Source: Bacteroidia bacterium (GTDB lineage: Bacteria; Bacteroidota; Bacteroidia; Chitinophagales; Saprospiraceae). Taken from it: a stretch of 49,039 nucleotides of DNA. Of this stretch, positions 1 through 8,634 are shown in pieces (positions within the stretch are counted from its first letter, which is position 1; each line of letters opens with the position of its first letter). The position numbers were made by a program, and so were the translations under genes. The stretch lies in the NCBI GenBank assembly GCA_030430845.1, contig JAUIKE010000046.1:1-49039 (forward strand). Reading direction: 5' to 3'. A model generated the notes under the pieces. The model was not told the DNA's origin and ran no database searches. It worked only from the letters and a program-made list of their open reading frames with translations.

Positions 1-1173
1 CAGGGCAAACGCATCTAAAATATAAGATTAACTTGGCTTCAAAAAGATGGAGCCGAAAAATCACCTTGAAAAACTGAGCAGCATTTTTAGTGAACTTGAA
101 GATCCTCGCATTGATCGAACGAAGCTCTACCCCTTAATGGAAATTATTTTTCTTACCATCAATGGAGTGATCAGTGGCTGCCAAAGCTGGGATGAGATTG
201 CCGATTTTGGAGAAGCCAAGTTAGACTGGCTAAAGCAGTATCTTCCCTATGCCAATGGCGTTCCATCTCATGATACGATCAATCGGGTGATATCGCGAAT
301 TGATTATCGTTGTTTTGAAGAGCAGTTTATCTGTTGGACGAATGTTTTATTACAACTTCCCGATGGGGCCTTAATATCGATTGATGGCAAGACCCTTCGA
401 GGCAGTATAGATCGACATCACAACAAAGCAGCTATCCATTTGGTTAATGCCTGGTGCAATGATGTACAGTTAAGCTTAGGGCAGTACCGAACAGCGGATA
501 AATCAAATGAGATCAGAGCTATTCCAAAACTACTGGATTTACTTTCCATTGAAGGGAGCATCATTACCATTGATGCAATGGGTTGTCAGAAAAATATAGC
601 CGAGCAAATCATTGATCACAAAGCGGATTATATCTTGGCACTCAAAGCGAATCAGGGGGAGTTATTTGAAGAAGTCTGCAAACTTTTTGAATTCGTTCCA
701 GCAACCTATCATAAGCAGGTTCAAAAGGATCATGGCCGGATTGAAAGCCGTCATTGCTGGGTCATTACCGATTTGAGTTGGATGTTGGAAACTTCCCAAT
801 GGAAAGGTTTGAAAACAGTGATAAAAATTCAAGCTGACCGAGAAGTACTGGCCAGAGGGGAAATGAATTCTGAAAATCGGTATTATTTGTCCTCTTTAGA
901 CCGCTCAGCTGCTTTTTTTAATGAAGCTATCCGAGGACATTGGGCAATTGAAAACCGATTGCATTGGTCTATGGATATGGTATTTGGAGAAGATCTTAGC
1001 CGAAAACGAAGCAAGAATGCTGCGCAAAACTTTGCTATTATTCGAAAAATAGCTCAGAATCTGCTAAAAATGGAAACTTCAAAGAACATTAGCCTGAATC
1101 GTAAAATGAGACTTGCTGCCATGCAAGATAAATACCGACAGAAAATTTTACGCATTTAGATGCGTTTGCCCTG
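1..1173 (+). mobile_element. Complete ISAs1-family insertion sequence
   Basis: The element is bounded by perfect 19-bp terminal inverted repeats. The left end at 1-19 reads cagggcaaacgcatctaaa, and 1155-1173 is its exact reverse complement. Between them is one intact transposase gene. The element begins at base 1, so the left flank and any target-site duplication lie outside the window; the right flank starts cgaagcca at 1174. It lies inside a reversed reading frame that continues to 2892 and so has disrupted that gene. The right repeat supplies stop codons to both strands: the transposase ends at 1157-1159 and the interrupted gene at 1156-1158. Intact ends and an intact transposase suggest a recent, possibly still mobile copy. 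Confidence 0.93.
47..1159 (+). CDS. ISAs1-family DDE transposase
   Basis: This 370-residue protein is full length for ISAs1 (H-repeat-associated) transposases, which cut and reinsert the surrounding element by binding its terminal repeats. The N-terminal part (about residues 5-95) resembles the family's DDE_Tnp_1-associated domain, followed by the RNase H-like catalytic core. The likely catalytic triad is visible: D113 in ISIDGKTLRGS, D176 in ITIDAMGCQ and E302 in WAIENRLHW. No frameshift or internal stop is present. The ATG lies 46 bp inside the left end, and the stop codon is within the right inverted repeat, so the gene fills the element. Family assignment rests on motifs read by eye and is firm; activity is inferred only from intactness. 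Confidence 0.95.
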   Translation: MEPKNHLEKLSSIFSELEDPRIDRTKLYPLMEIIFLTINGVISGCQSWDEIADFGEAKLDWLKQYLPYANGVPSHDTINRVISRIDYRCFEEQFICWTNVLLQLPDGALISIDGKTLRGSIDRHHNKAAIHLVNAWCNDVQLSLGQYRTADKSNEIRAIPKLLDLLSIEGSIITIDAMGCQKNIAEQIIDHKADYILALKANQGELFEEVCKLFEFVPATYHKQVQKDHGRIESRHCWVITDLSWMLETSQWKGLKTVIKIQADREVLARGEMNSENRYYLSSLDRSAAFFNEAIRGHWAIENRLHWSMDMVFGEDLSRKRSKNAAQNFAIIRKIAQNLLKMETSKNISLNRKMRLAAMQDKYRQKILRI

Positions 1174-2892
1174 CGAAGCCATCCAATAACCACTATTATT
1201 AGATTTAAAATACTTTCTTAGGTAATGATAGAATGATCGACCGTCGTATCTTGTAAAGCCATTCATATGCACAAACCATAATTGTTCCCGGCTGTCTTTA
1301 AGAATTCTTCTCACTAATGGAGTACCTAAGCCTTCTTCATGTGTATAATGAAAAAAATGGCGGCCGTCAAAGCGACTGACTCCCTCATAAATGTTATTTT
1401 TCAAGACTTCGTTCGCAAACCATAAATGGCCGTTCACATCTTCTGCAATACTGGAAACTACCCTCGTACTTAGACCATCACTGGCAGTATAATCGTAAAA
1501 ACTGTTTGGATCCCAACGATAAATCCCTCCTCCTAATGTCCCCATCCAAATATTTCCCTTCTTATCAATTTCCATTGCATAACCATAATGTCCACTCATT
1601 CCATTTAAGAAATTGAATTTGGTGACTTTGAGGCTTTCCCCGGATTCATTGACTTCTATGCGACCTTTTTCACAAGTTACTTTAACTATGTTATCCGCTG
1701 AATACCAAATATCTCCATTATCATCTCTAATAAGAAGATCTACCGCGTTTTCAAAGTCATATTTTGCTATGGCTACAGCCTTACCTTGCTTATCAAATTG
1801 AAAAATATCTAAGCCCCTTTCATTGCCCATCCAAATTCTTCCTCGCTTATCCTCCATTAAGCATATAATATTATTGTGGGTTGGCTCCTCATTAACAATG
1901 AAATGAGTAAATGATTTTCCGTTAAATTTTATAACTCCCTTACTACTTGCAATCCATATATTCCCTTTTTGATCAATTAAAATTGGCCTTTGATTAAATT
2001 TCAAACCTAGATCTTTTGAATAATGTATGAACTTGGCTGTAGCATCTCCTTCTCCTATATACCTGTACAATTCATCTCGACCTCTTATCCAAATATTTCC
2101 ATCTTGGTCTTCTTGAAAAGCACCTAAAGATACTCTAGTACCGCCCCAATTAGTTGTTATATCGTAATGAGTGAAGTTGTGACCGTCAAATTTCACAATG
2201 CCATTATTTTTTATTTCTATCCATAGGTTATGTTTGGTGTCTTCAAAAAGAGCTAATATCAAGCCTCCAGGTAGGCCCTCGTTTATAGTATAATGGGTGA
2301 AATATTTGCCATCATAGCGGCTTAGTCCCTCGTCGGTCGCAAACCAAAGGTTCTCATTATGATCCTTTAGAAGGCCGTTTATCTGGGCACTCAGCAATCC
2401 GTGCTTCGTATCCAGGTACTGAATATCAAATTCGGCATTGTCTCTCATGCTGGGCTCCTTAGCAGGCACCGGTTTAGGTTGTTTGACGGGCGTTCTGGTG
2501 ATATCCACGGTAATGGTATCAGGAAGGGGCACGCTATTTTCTCCAGGAGTAATAATTCTTAAAGGATCGGGTGCCTGGACTATTTTGGGCTTGATATTTA
2601 CCGTCGTCACATTAGAATAGGCGGGTACAGCTTTAGGCGGTTTAATCCCTTTCACCGGTGCGGGTTCGGGAAAAGAATCGGCAGGATAATATTGGCCTTT
2701 TACCTGTAAGGGAATGCCGGTAGGGATGGTGTCTTCAAGCCAATTCACCACAAAGGCTTCGGTCGTATCTTTTTCAATCGCTTTAGAGGCTAGTTTAGCC
2801 GTTGAGGACCGTTGATCGCAGGCCAGGCCGTGGAGCGTCAGGAAGAGGACGACCAGCAGGTATTTAAGGGTGGTGTGGGGTAGCTTTTTCAT
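1156..2892 (-). pseudogene. Beta-propeller (two-component regulator propeller) protein, 3' end cut off by the IS
   Basis: The remaining native part is 573 codons (2892 down to 1174); the last five residues, QGKRI, are read from the IS end, so the protein is truncated. The N-terminus is a hydrophobic export signal followed by LHGLAC, an imperfect lipobox. Residues of about 45-150 are rich in proline and lysine. From about residue 155 onward there are about ten Reg_prop repeats of the type EDxxGNLWxxTxxGLxRYDGxxFxHYT, which build a periplasmic beta-propeller. In Bacteroidota such propellers often precede a transmembrane histidine kinase, but shorter propeller-only lipoproteins also exist, so the lost part cannot be named. 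It would lie to the left of the window. The insertion falls exactly between two codons. The truncated product may still be exported. Confidence 0.85.
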
Positions 2893-2966
2893 AGTTTTAG
2901 GTTGTGCTTTCCTTTAAAGTTAAGGAAAAAAGAGGAGTTTGGGGGAGTAGTTTTCTGCTTACCCAC

Positions 2967-3069
2967 AGTCTGTACCAGGATGACAAAGATAAGCAGGATG
3001 GGATATTTTTTGCCTCAGGCAAAAAATATCCTGGTCATCCCGGCTATCCTTCCCATCCTGGTACAGACT
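2967..3069. repeat. 103-bp imperfect hairpin repeat (agtctgtaccaggatg family)
   Basis: The outer arms are a perfect 16-bp inverted pair: agtctgtaccaggatg at 2967-2982 and its complement at 3054-3069. The centre, 3001-3031, is a perfect 14-bp stem with loop tca and apex GCC-tca-GGC. Between arms and centre the phrase caggatg recurs with roughly 12-16 bp spacing. It lies between the truncated propeller gene and the M28 peptidase stop. No open frame fits it. The same centre occurs in the element at 4776-4892 although the arms differ. Confidence 0.8.
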
Positions 3070-3076
3070 ACCAACC

Positions 3077-4732
3077 CTACTGCGCAAACCTTCTAAAAAA
3101 ACTATCCCCATTCCACTCCGGCCGTTGCTCCTCCTGAGCTACCTGGTAACTAATCAAAAAGTTCAGCTGCACATACGTACGGGCCGCCTTGAAATCAAAC
3201 AAGTCATTCAACTCATCCGAGGGTTTGTGATAAACATTTTCGGTGTAGTCCTCAATTTTTGCAGTTAGGTCTTTGTTTGGATCGCTTGTTTTTAAGCCGT
3301 ACTTGATATGCAGGGAAGGGATGCCTTGAAGGATAAAGCTGTACTGGTCGCTTCGCACAAAACGCACCTGCTCGGGCATATGATCAGCCATGACCTCCAG
3401 GCCCAGATGCCCAGCAGCTGCCTTTACCTCATTCATTAAGCTCGAATGCTCGGCCCCGAGCGGTTCGATGGAAAGGAGCGGGGCGATCAGCGTCGGCATG
3501 TCTGTATTGATATCCGCCACGATCTGCTCTTTTGGTACAGTCGGATTCGCTCCGAAATAAAGAGACCCCAATAAGCCCATTTCCTCGGCCGTTACCCAAA
3601 GGAACAAAATGGATCGCCTGGGTTGATTTTTTTTCAAAGACGTATATAAGCGGGCAATTTCCAGCAGCGAGGCGGAGCCTGAGGCATTGTCGTGCGCTCC
3701 GTTGTAAATGGAATCGCCCTCCACGGCATTGCCGACGCCTACATGGTCGAGGTGGGCAGAGTGAATGACGTACTCATCCTTCAATTTCGGATCGCTCCCT
3801 TCCATGACACCTACCACATTGTAGGTCGTAAACTCTTCATGTTCCGATACCGATACAACCTGAACTTTGGACTTGATCCGGACGTCCTCTTCTGAAGAAT
3901 ACAGCATACCAGCCAATTCGCGGCTACTCTTGTTTGCTTGCCCCAACAATTTAGCTACGCCACTCCAACTCATCACGGATACAAAGCGGATGTCCGAAAA
4001 AGGATTCGAGCGGTAACCACTTGTTTTTCCGTCAGGAGAAACCGCCACTCTGCCTGAGCGGCCATAGCGGCCGGCAATTCTGGAAAAATTATCGCCGATC
4101 ACAGGAGGGGCCACTATGATCACGCCGCTGGCTCCTTGCTCGTAGGCCATCTCATATTTGCTACGGAAATTCCCAAAATGAGCGTTTTCAGAGGAGCCAA
4201 ATTTACCTTCGGGCACGCCCCAAAGTAAAAGAACGATTTTCCCTTTTGCATCGACCCCTTTATAATCGTCATGTCCTATCTCAGGAGCGGAAATGCCATA
4301 TCCGGCGAACACCACCCCCGCCGTTAGGCTGCTCTGGGTGGTATTGGGGTCCGCTAACAAAACATAATCTTTGCCTGCTTCCAGTTTTTCTTTATTGCTA
4401 CCATTAATAAGGCTTATGGACGACTTTTCCTTGACATTGCTTGTCGTGCGGATCGTCACAGCCTGCCGATAGCTACCGTTCTCACCAGCGGGCTGGATCT
4501 TTAGTTTTTTGAGTTGTTTTTCGACATATTCTATAGCCGTTTTGTACTCTGGAGTGCCCGGCAATCGCCCTTTTAGTTTATCATCGGCCAGGTAGGCAAT
4601 GTGCTTTTTGACCTCATCGCCGGAGGCTTTTTTGATGTGCTTTTGTATGGATGCGGGGATCGCTTGCTGGGCCTGTAAATGAAGGGTAAAAAAAATGGAT
4701 AGGATGGAAAAAATGAAGATCTGTTTTTTCAT
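3077..4732 (-). CDS. Secreted M28-family zinc peptidase with PA domain
   Basis: A 551-residue exported metallopeptidase. I start it at the ATG at 4730-4732, which gives a clean signal peptide (MKKQIFIFSILSIFFTLHLQAQ); the longer frame adds 22 residues with no signal-like character. After a helical segment there is a protease-associated insert (about residues 110-260, with the AGYGIS and KGKIVLLLWG phrases), then the M28 core. Metal-binding motifs are visible: HLDHVG near residue 325, NGAHDNASG, and TAEEMGLLGS with the catalytic glutamate pair. The family removes N-terminal amino acids or cleaves dipeptides in the periplasm or outside the cell, using two zinc ions. It stands alone, with hairpin repeats on both sides. 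The exact substrate cannot be read from the sequence. Confidence 0.92.
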   Translation of the reverse strand: MKKQIFIFSILSIFFTLHLQAQQAIPASIQKHIKKASGDEVKKHIAYLADDKLKGRLPGTPEYKTAIEYVEKQLKKLKIQPAGENGSYRQAVTIRTTSNVKEKSSISLINGSNKEKLEAGKDYVLLADPNTTQSSLTAGVVFAGYGISAPEIGHDDYKGVDAKGKIVLLLWGVPEGKFGSSENAHFGNFRSKYEMAYEQGASGVIIVAPPVIGDNFSRIAGRYGRSGRVAVSPDGKTSGYRSNPFSDIRFVSVMSWSGVAKLLGQANKSSRELAGMLYSSEEDVRIKSKVQVVSVSEHEEFTTYNVVGVMEGSDPKLKDEYVIHSAHLDHVGVGNAVEGDSIYNGAHDNASGSASLLEIARLYTSLKKNQPRRSILFLWVTAEEMGLLGSLYFGANPTVPKEQIVADINTDMPTLIAPLLSIEPLGAEHSSLMNEVKAAAGHLGLEVMADHMPEQVRFVRSDQYSFILQGIPSLHIKYGLKTSDPNKDLTAKIEDYTENVYHKPSDELNDLFDFKAARTYVQLNFLISYQVAQEEQRPEWNGDSFFRRFAQ

Positions 4733-4775
4733 GTGGTTGACTTTTGTTTTGACTAAAATTAAGGAAATAATTTTA

Positions 4776-4892
4776 TTGTTTGAACCGCAGATTTTCACTG
4801 ATTTGACGGATTACACAGAAGTTTTTTTGCCACAGGCAAAAAAATATTCCGTGATTTCCGCTGAATCCGCGGAAACCTGCGGTTCAGACAAA
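4776..4892. repeat. 117-bp hairpin repeat (ttgtctgaaccgcgga family)
   Basis: The outer arms are ttgtttgaaccgcag at 4776-4790 and ctgcggttcagacaa at the right end, paired with one G-T mismatch. The interior carries gatt phrases at about 11-12 bp spacing. The centre, 4822-4844, is a perfect 10-bp stem with apex GCC-aca-GGC. A minimal version with the same arms lies at 10641-10674. The element starts 44 bp upstream of the peptidase ATG and is probably in its untranslated leader. Confidence 0.8.
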
Positions 4893-4978
4893 CAACCTCC
4901 AGCATCATTATAGAAAGTTGGATTCTTCCCACATTCCCCTTATTTTTCCAAAAAAATTAAAAACTACCAGAGCAAGAG

Positions 4979-5027
4979 ATGCTGGCGGCAGTTTCCTAAT
5001 GCTGGCGGCAGTTTCCTAACTGCCAGC
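4979..5027. repeat. Two perfect 20-bp tandem repeats ending in a hairpin
   Basis: The unit atgctggcggcagtttccta occurs at 4979-4998 and again at 4999-5018. The second copy pairs with the following aactgccagc to make a hairpin (5001-5027), its left arm having two extra G bases. It lies 36 bp upstream of the helicase start. Two copies without spacers do not make a CRISPR array. Confidence 0.8.
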
Positions 5028-5063
5028 CTGACTATCAAAAATAATTGAACTGAACTACAAACC

Positions 5064-8000
5064 ATGAACAAACCAGCACTCGCTACGCTCTTCTACCAAG
5101 AACTCCAAAAAGTCTTTCCTAATCCCCAAATCGTACCTGTCCAGCAGACCAAATCCATCCACCGCCTGCTGAACCTCCTGCTCATGGAGGTCACCAAAAA
5201 AGAACGCATTCAATTCTCCACCCTTTTTGCCCGCATGGCCTATGTAGGGCACAAATATCAATTACCTAAAAGCCTGCAGTACTATGCCCATTGGTTTCGG
5301 CGACAAACGGCCCAGCATATCAACGACTCGGAAAACCTGCAACTGCCTATGCTGGGAGCCATGGTACTTGCTCATATGATCCGGGAATTGTTAGGAGAAT
5401 TACCTCCAGCTCAGTTTCAGCATCTCCTGGAGGATTCCTGGCCGGTAAAAAGCCGGTACAAAGACATTCAGGCCTTTTTTCCAAAAGTGAGAGTGGTGGT
5501 TCTGGAAGAGGACGTCGAAAATAAGCAGTTAATCGCCCGGGCTAATAGTAATGATGAGGATGTGGTACGCATCCAGTACCATATACCTGAGCGAAATGAA
5601 AACTTTGATCCAAGTATTGAGATCATAAGAGATACCTTCGGCTTTCCTGTTACCGTCAACCTCATCGATGTGGAGGTGGATCATGAGGGGGTATATCGCC
5701 CGGCAGCCTTTGTGGTAGAACCGGATTACCTGATCGACGTGACAGCCGTGGCCGAAGCTTTTAAGGAATACGGCGCCGATCCGATGCAACATTTGCTCAA
5801 GCGATTTCTGCCGCTCCATATCAATAAATATCTTTTGCTGGGGCACATTGCTAACTTCTTTCTGGATGAACTGGTCAACAATCCGGATATCACTTTTAAA
5901 GAATTGTTCCCCAAGGTTTTTCAACTCAATCCCCTCGCATTCTGTCTGCTGGACAATGCCTTGGTCCGGGAAATTATGAACAAAGCCCAGCTGCATTATG
6001 TCAACCTGAAACGCATTGTCTTAAAGGATTTTCCCGAACAGGATATTACGGCCGACCAGGTTTTTCTGGAGCCTACTTTTTTATCCGAAACGTATGGACT
6101 TCAGGGACGCTTGGACTTGTTCTCTCAAAAAGGAGAAAATTCCACCATCATCGAATTGAAAAGTGGCAAGCCCTTTCGGCCTAATGTGTATGGCTTGAGC
6201 GTGAATCATTTCACCCAAACCCTATTGTATGATATGATGGTCCGGGATGTTTTTGACGGGAAAACGGAGCCGGCCAATTACATCCTGTATTCAGGTATTG
6301 AAGAACGGAACCTGCGTTTTGCCCCACGAATTCGTACCCAGCAGTATGAGGCCCTTCAATTGCGTAATCAATTGGTGGCTATCGAAAGAAAGCTGGCGGA
6401 CCTGGGAATTGATCGGGAAGAACCACTCTCCGACATCGGTCAGCGATTTTTCGGACATTTGCGTCCCGAACGCTTCCCAAATGCAAAGGGCTTTATTCAG
6501 CGAGACCTCGAGATTTTTGCCCATACCTGGGATCGCATGCTTAATGTTGAAAAGGCCTACTTCACAGCGTTCTCTAGTTTTATTGCCCGAGAGCATCAAA
6601 TGGCTAAAACCGGTGAGCAAAATCTGGATACAAATAATGGCGTCGCAGCTTTATGGCTGAATGCCTTTGACGACAAGCAGGAAAATTTCGAAATAATTAG
6701 CCACCTAAAAATCCAGGAAAACAAGGCGGGAGAGGAGGAACCTCAGGTTGTTTTCCAAAAAACGAATTTGACCAACGACCTGGCGAACTTCCGAAAAGGA
6801 GATATTGCTGTGTTGTATCCTTTTAGCGGGAAGGGCAATCCGGTTTTATCCAATCAGGTTTTTAAGTGTACGATTACAGAAATCGATTCGGAGAAGGTGG
6901 TTGTGCGACTTCGGTCACGGCAATCCAACGATCGCTTGTTCGAAAATGTGGAGTATTGGAACCTGGAACATGATCTGCTCGATAGCAGCTTCATCGGCAT
7001 GTACCGGGCTTTGTTTGAATGGGCACAGGCGCCCCGCAGAAAAAAGCAATTATTATTGGGCCTTGAAGCGCCGGCGGAGACGACTCCTTTGGACATAGCC
7101 GTCCCGGACGACCTGACCCAGGAACAAGCCGCTATCTTCCGTAAGCTCCTGGCGGCAGAAGATTACTTCCTCTTGTGGGGCCCTCCGGGTACGGGAAAAA
7201 CCAGTATTATGCTTCGCTCCCTGGTTGCTCATCTTATGGAACATACTACTGAAAATATACTCTTACTCGCTTACACCAACCGGGCTGTTGATGAGATCTG
7301 CGAGTCTATTGAAAGATTGGGCGATCATATGCGAGACGAATATTTCCGGATCGGCTCGCGCTATTCTACTTCACCTGCATTTCGGGATCAGCTGTTGCGA
7401 AGCAAAACAGCAGGCATCAATAAGCGAAAGGACCTGATCGATATCATCAAACGCCATCGGATTGTAGTTGGAACGGTCAGTTCTATGGTTGGGAAAAAGG
7501 AGTTGTTCGAACTGAAAACATTTGACCGGGTGATTATTGACGAGGCTTCCCAAATATTGGAACCTTTGCTGGCCGGTTTATTGACTCGTTTTCCTAGGTT
7601 TGTTTTAATTGGAGATCACAAGCAGTTGCCGGCAGTTGTGGCCCAGAACAAGAATTTTACCGGAATAAAGGACCCCGAATTGAACGCTTTAGGGCTGAAT
7701 AGCTGTTCTAACTCCCTTTTTGAACGCTTATTTATGCGTGCCCAGGAAAAAAACTGGCACTGGGTCTATGCTCAGTTGAGCCATCAGGGCCGTATGCATC
7801 AGGACATCATGTCTTTTCCGAATGAATATTTTTATGGAAAATCATTACACATTTTACCCAGGCAGATTCCGGTTCATACAAGACAGAAGGAGCCTTTGTC
7901 TTTTTCAGAGAAAATGGAGTTTGAAAAAATGGGTAGTCTCTTGTGTGATCAGCGAACGATTTTTTTAAAAACCCCGGCGGATGATTTGCGCCATGGCTTA

Positions 8001-8417
8001 AAAACAAATTTGTTCGAGGCAGAGCTGGTCGGCCAACTCGTTCAGTATTATCATAAACTGTATGAAAAAAACAAGCTGGAAATTCATCCAACCACCATCG
8101 GGATCATTACTCCTTACCGGGCTCAGATCGCCCAGATCAGGCATACTTTGCAAGCCTTAGGAATTGATCCGGCTTCGCTTACCATTGATACCGTCGAGCG
8201 ATATCAGGGGGGAGCCAGGGATATCATCATCATTTCTTTGTGTACCAACACCCTTAGTCAGTTGGCCTCGATCAGCTCCCTTTCCGAAGAAGGGGTAGAC
8301 CGAAAATTGAATGTCGCGCTCACGCGGGCGCGCGAGCAGTTGATCGTCTTGGGAAATCCGGATCTGTTGCAAACGCAGCCTTTGTACAGGTCTTTAGTGG
8401 AACGCTTCTCTGGCTAG
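5064..8417 (+). CDS. Dna2-like protein: RecB/Cas4-type nuclease fused to superfamily 1 helicase
   Basis: An 1117-residue protein with two recognisable enzymatic parts. The first holds PD-(D/E)XK nuclease motifs: GRLDLF near residue 347, IIELKSGK near 362-367 and QTLLY a little later. The second is an SF1 DNA2/NAM7-type helicase: Walker A GPPGTGKTS near 706, Walker B IIDEAS near 826, then GDHKQLPAVV, the QGRMHQDIM region, TPYRAQIAQI, VERYQGGARD and NVALTRAREQL near the end. Such enzymes unwind DNA ends or flaps and trim single strands in replication, repair or phage defence. Dna2 and Cas4 hold an iron-sulfur cluster with four cysteines around the nuclease; no such cluster of cysteines is visible after QTLLY here. 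The roughly 300 N-terminal residues are unassigned. It appears monocistronic, with no defence genes beside it. Confidence 0.88.
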   Translation: MNKPALATLFYQELQKVFPNPQIVPVQQTKSIHRLLNLLLMEVTKKERIQFSTLFARMAYVGHKYQLPKSLQYYAHWFRRQTAQHINDSENLQLPMLGAMVLAHMIRELLGELPPAQFQHLLEDSWPVKSRYKDIQAFFPKVRVVVLEEDVENKQLIARANSNDEDVVRIQYHIPERNENFDPSIEIIRDTFGFPVTVNLIDVEVDHEGVYRPAAFVVEPDYLIDVTAVAEAFKEYGADPMQHLLKRFLPLHINKYLLLGHIANFFLDELVNNPDITFKELFPKVFQLNPLAFCLLDNALVREIMNKAQLHYVNLKRIVLKDFPEQDITADQVFLEPTFLSETYGLQGRLDLFSQKGENSTIIELKSGKPFRPNVYGLSVNHFTQTLLYDMMVRDVFDGKTEPANYILYSGIEERNLRFAPRIRTQQYEALQLRNQLVAIERKLADLGIDREEPLSDIGQRFFGHLRPERFPNAKGFIQRDLEIFAHTWDRMLNVEKAYFTAFSSFIAREHQMAKTGEQNLDTNNGVAALWLNAFDDKQENFEIISHLKIQENKAGEEEPQVVFQKTNLTNDLANFRKGDIAVLYPFSGKGNPVLSNQVFKCTITEIDSEKVVVRLRSRQSNDRLFENVEYWNLEHDLLDSSFIGMYRALFEWAQAPRRKKQLLLGLEAPAETTPLDIAVPDDLTQEQAAIFRKLLAAEDYFLLWGPPGTGKTSIMLRSLVAHLMEHTTENILLLAYTNRAVDEICESIERLGDHMRDEYFRIGSRYSTSPAFRDQLLRSKTAGINKRKDLIDIIKRHRIVVGTVSSMVGKKELFELKTFDRVIIDEASQILEPLLAGLLTRFPRFVLIGDHKQLPAVVAQNKNFTGIKDPELNALGLNSCSNSLFERLFMRAQEKNWHWVYAQLSHQGRMHQDIMSFPNEYFYGKSLHILPRQIPVHTRQKEPLSFSEKMEFEKMGSLLCDQRTIFLKTPADDLRHGLKTNLFEAELVGQLVQYYHKLYEKNKLEIHPTTIGIITPYRAQIAQIRHTLQALGIDPASLTIDTVERYQGGARDIIIISLCTNTLSQLASISSLSEEGVDRKLNVALTRAREQLIVLGNPDLLQTQPLYRSLVERFSG

Positions 8418-8480
8418 TCATTAACATGAGTCATCTCCTATTTTTAAAGAGGGTTTATAAAAACTGACTATTCAATTAAA

Positions 8481-8581
8481 CCTTGATTTTCAATTAGTTG
8501 TCCGTTGCTAGTTGCGCGTTAAATCGCGTAAAACGAACAACTGACAACGAACAACAAAAGCTAAATAATTGAAAGGCAAGG
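8481..8581. repeat. Nested inverted repeat downstream of the helicase gene
   Basis: Three inverted segments are nested: CCTTG at 8481-8485 with CAAGG at 8577-8581, CAATTA at 8491-8496 with TAATTG at 8566-8571, and 8497-8520 with 8532-8555 (19 of 24 positions pair). The inner arm is built from the phrase gttgtccgttgctagttg. It lies between the converging helicase and barrel genes and may end transcripts from both, though it lacks a clear T-tract. Confidence 0.6.
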
Positions 8582-8634
8582 CTTTATAAATAGCCTCAAA
8601 AATTAGGGATGAACTGTGTTAATGACTGTTTTAA

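Larger units (their letters stand above)
4733..5063. other. 331-bp divergent intergenic region
   Basis: This gap separates the divergent M28 peptidase and helicase genes. It holds the 117-bp hairpin repeat at 4776-4892 and the 20-bp tandem repeat with hairpin at 4979-5027. I found no TTTG/TAnnTTTG promoter pair on either strand, so the promoters of both genes remain undefined. No credible small gene is seen. Confidence 0.6.

Noticed and set aside
4979..5018. Start of a CRISPR array
   Set aside because: Only two 20-bp copies are present, directly joined with no spacers, and no cas genes are near.
5064..8417. Cas4 or another CRISPR nuclease
   Set aside because: The nuclease motifs are shared by all RecB-like enzymes, the protein is a helicase fusion of Dna2 type, and no array or other cas gene is seen.
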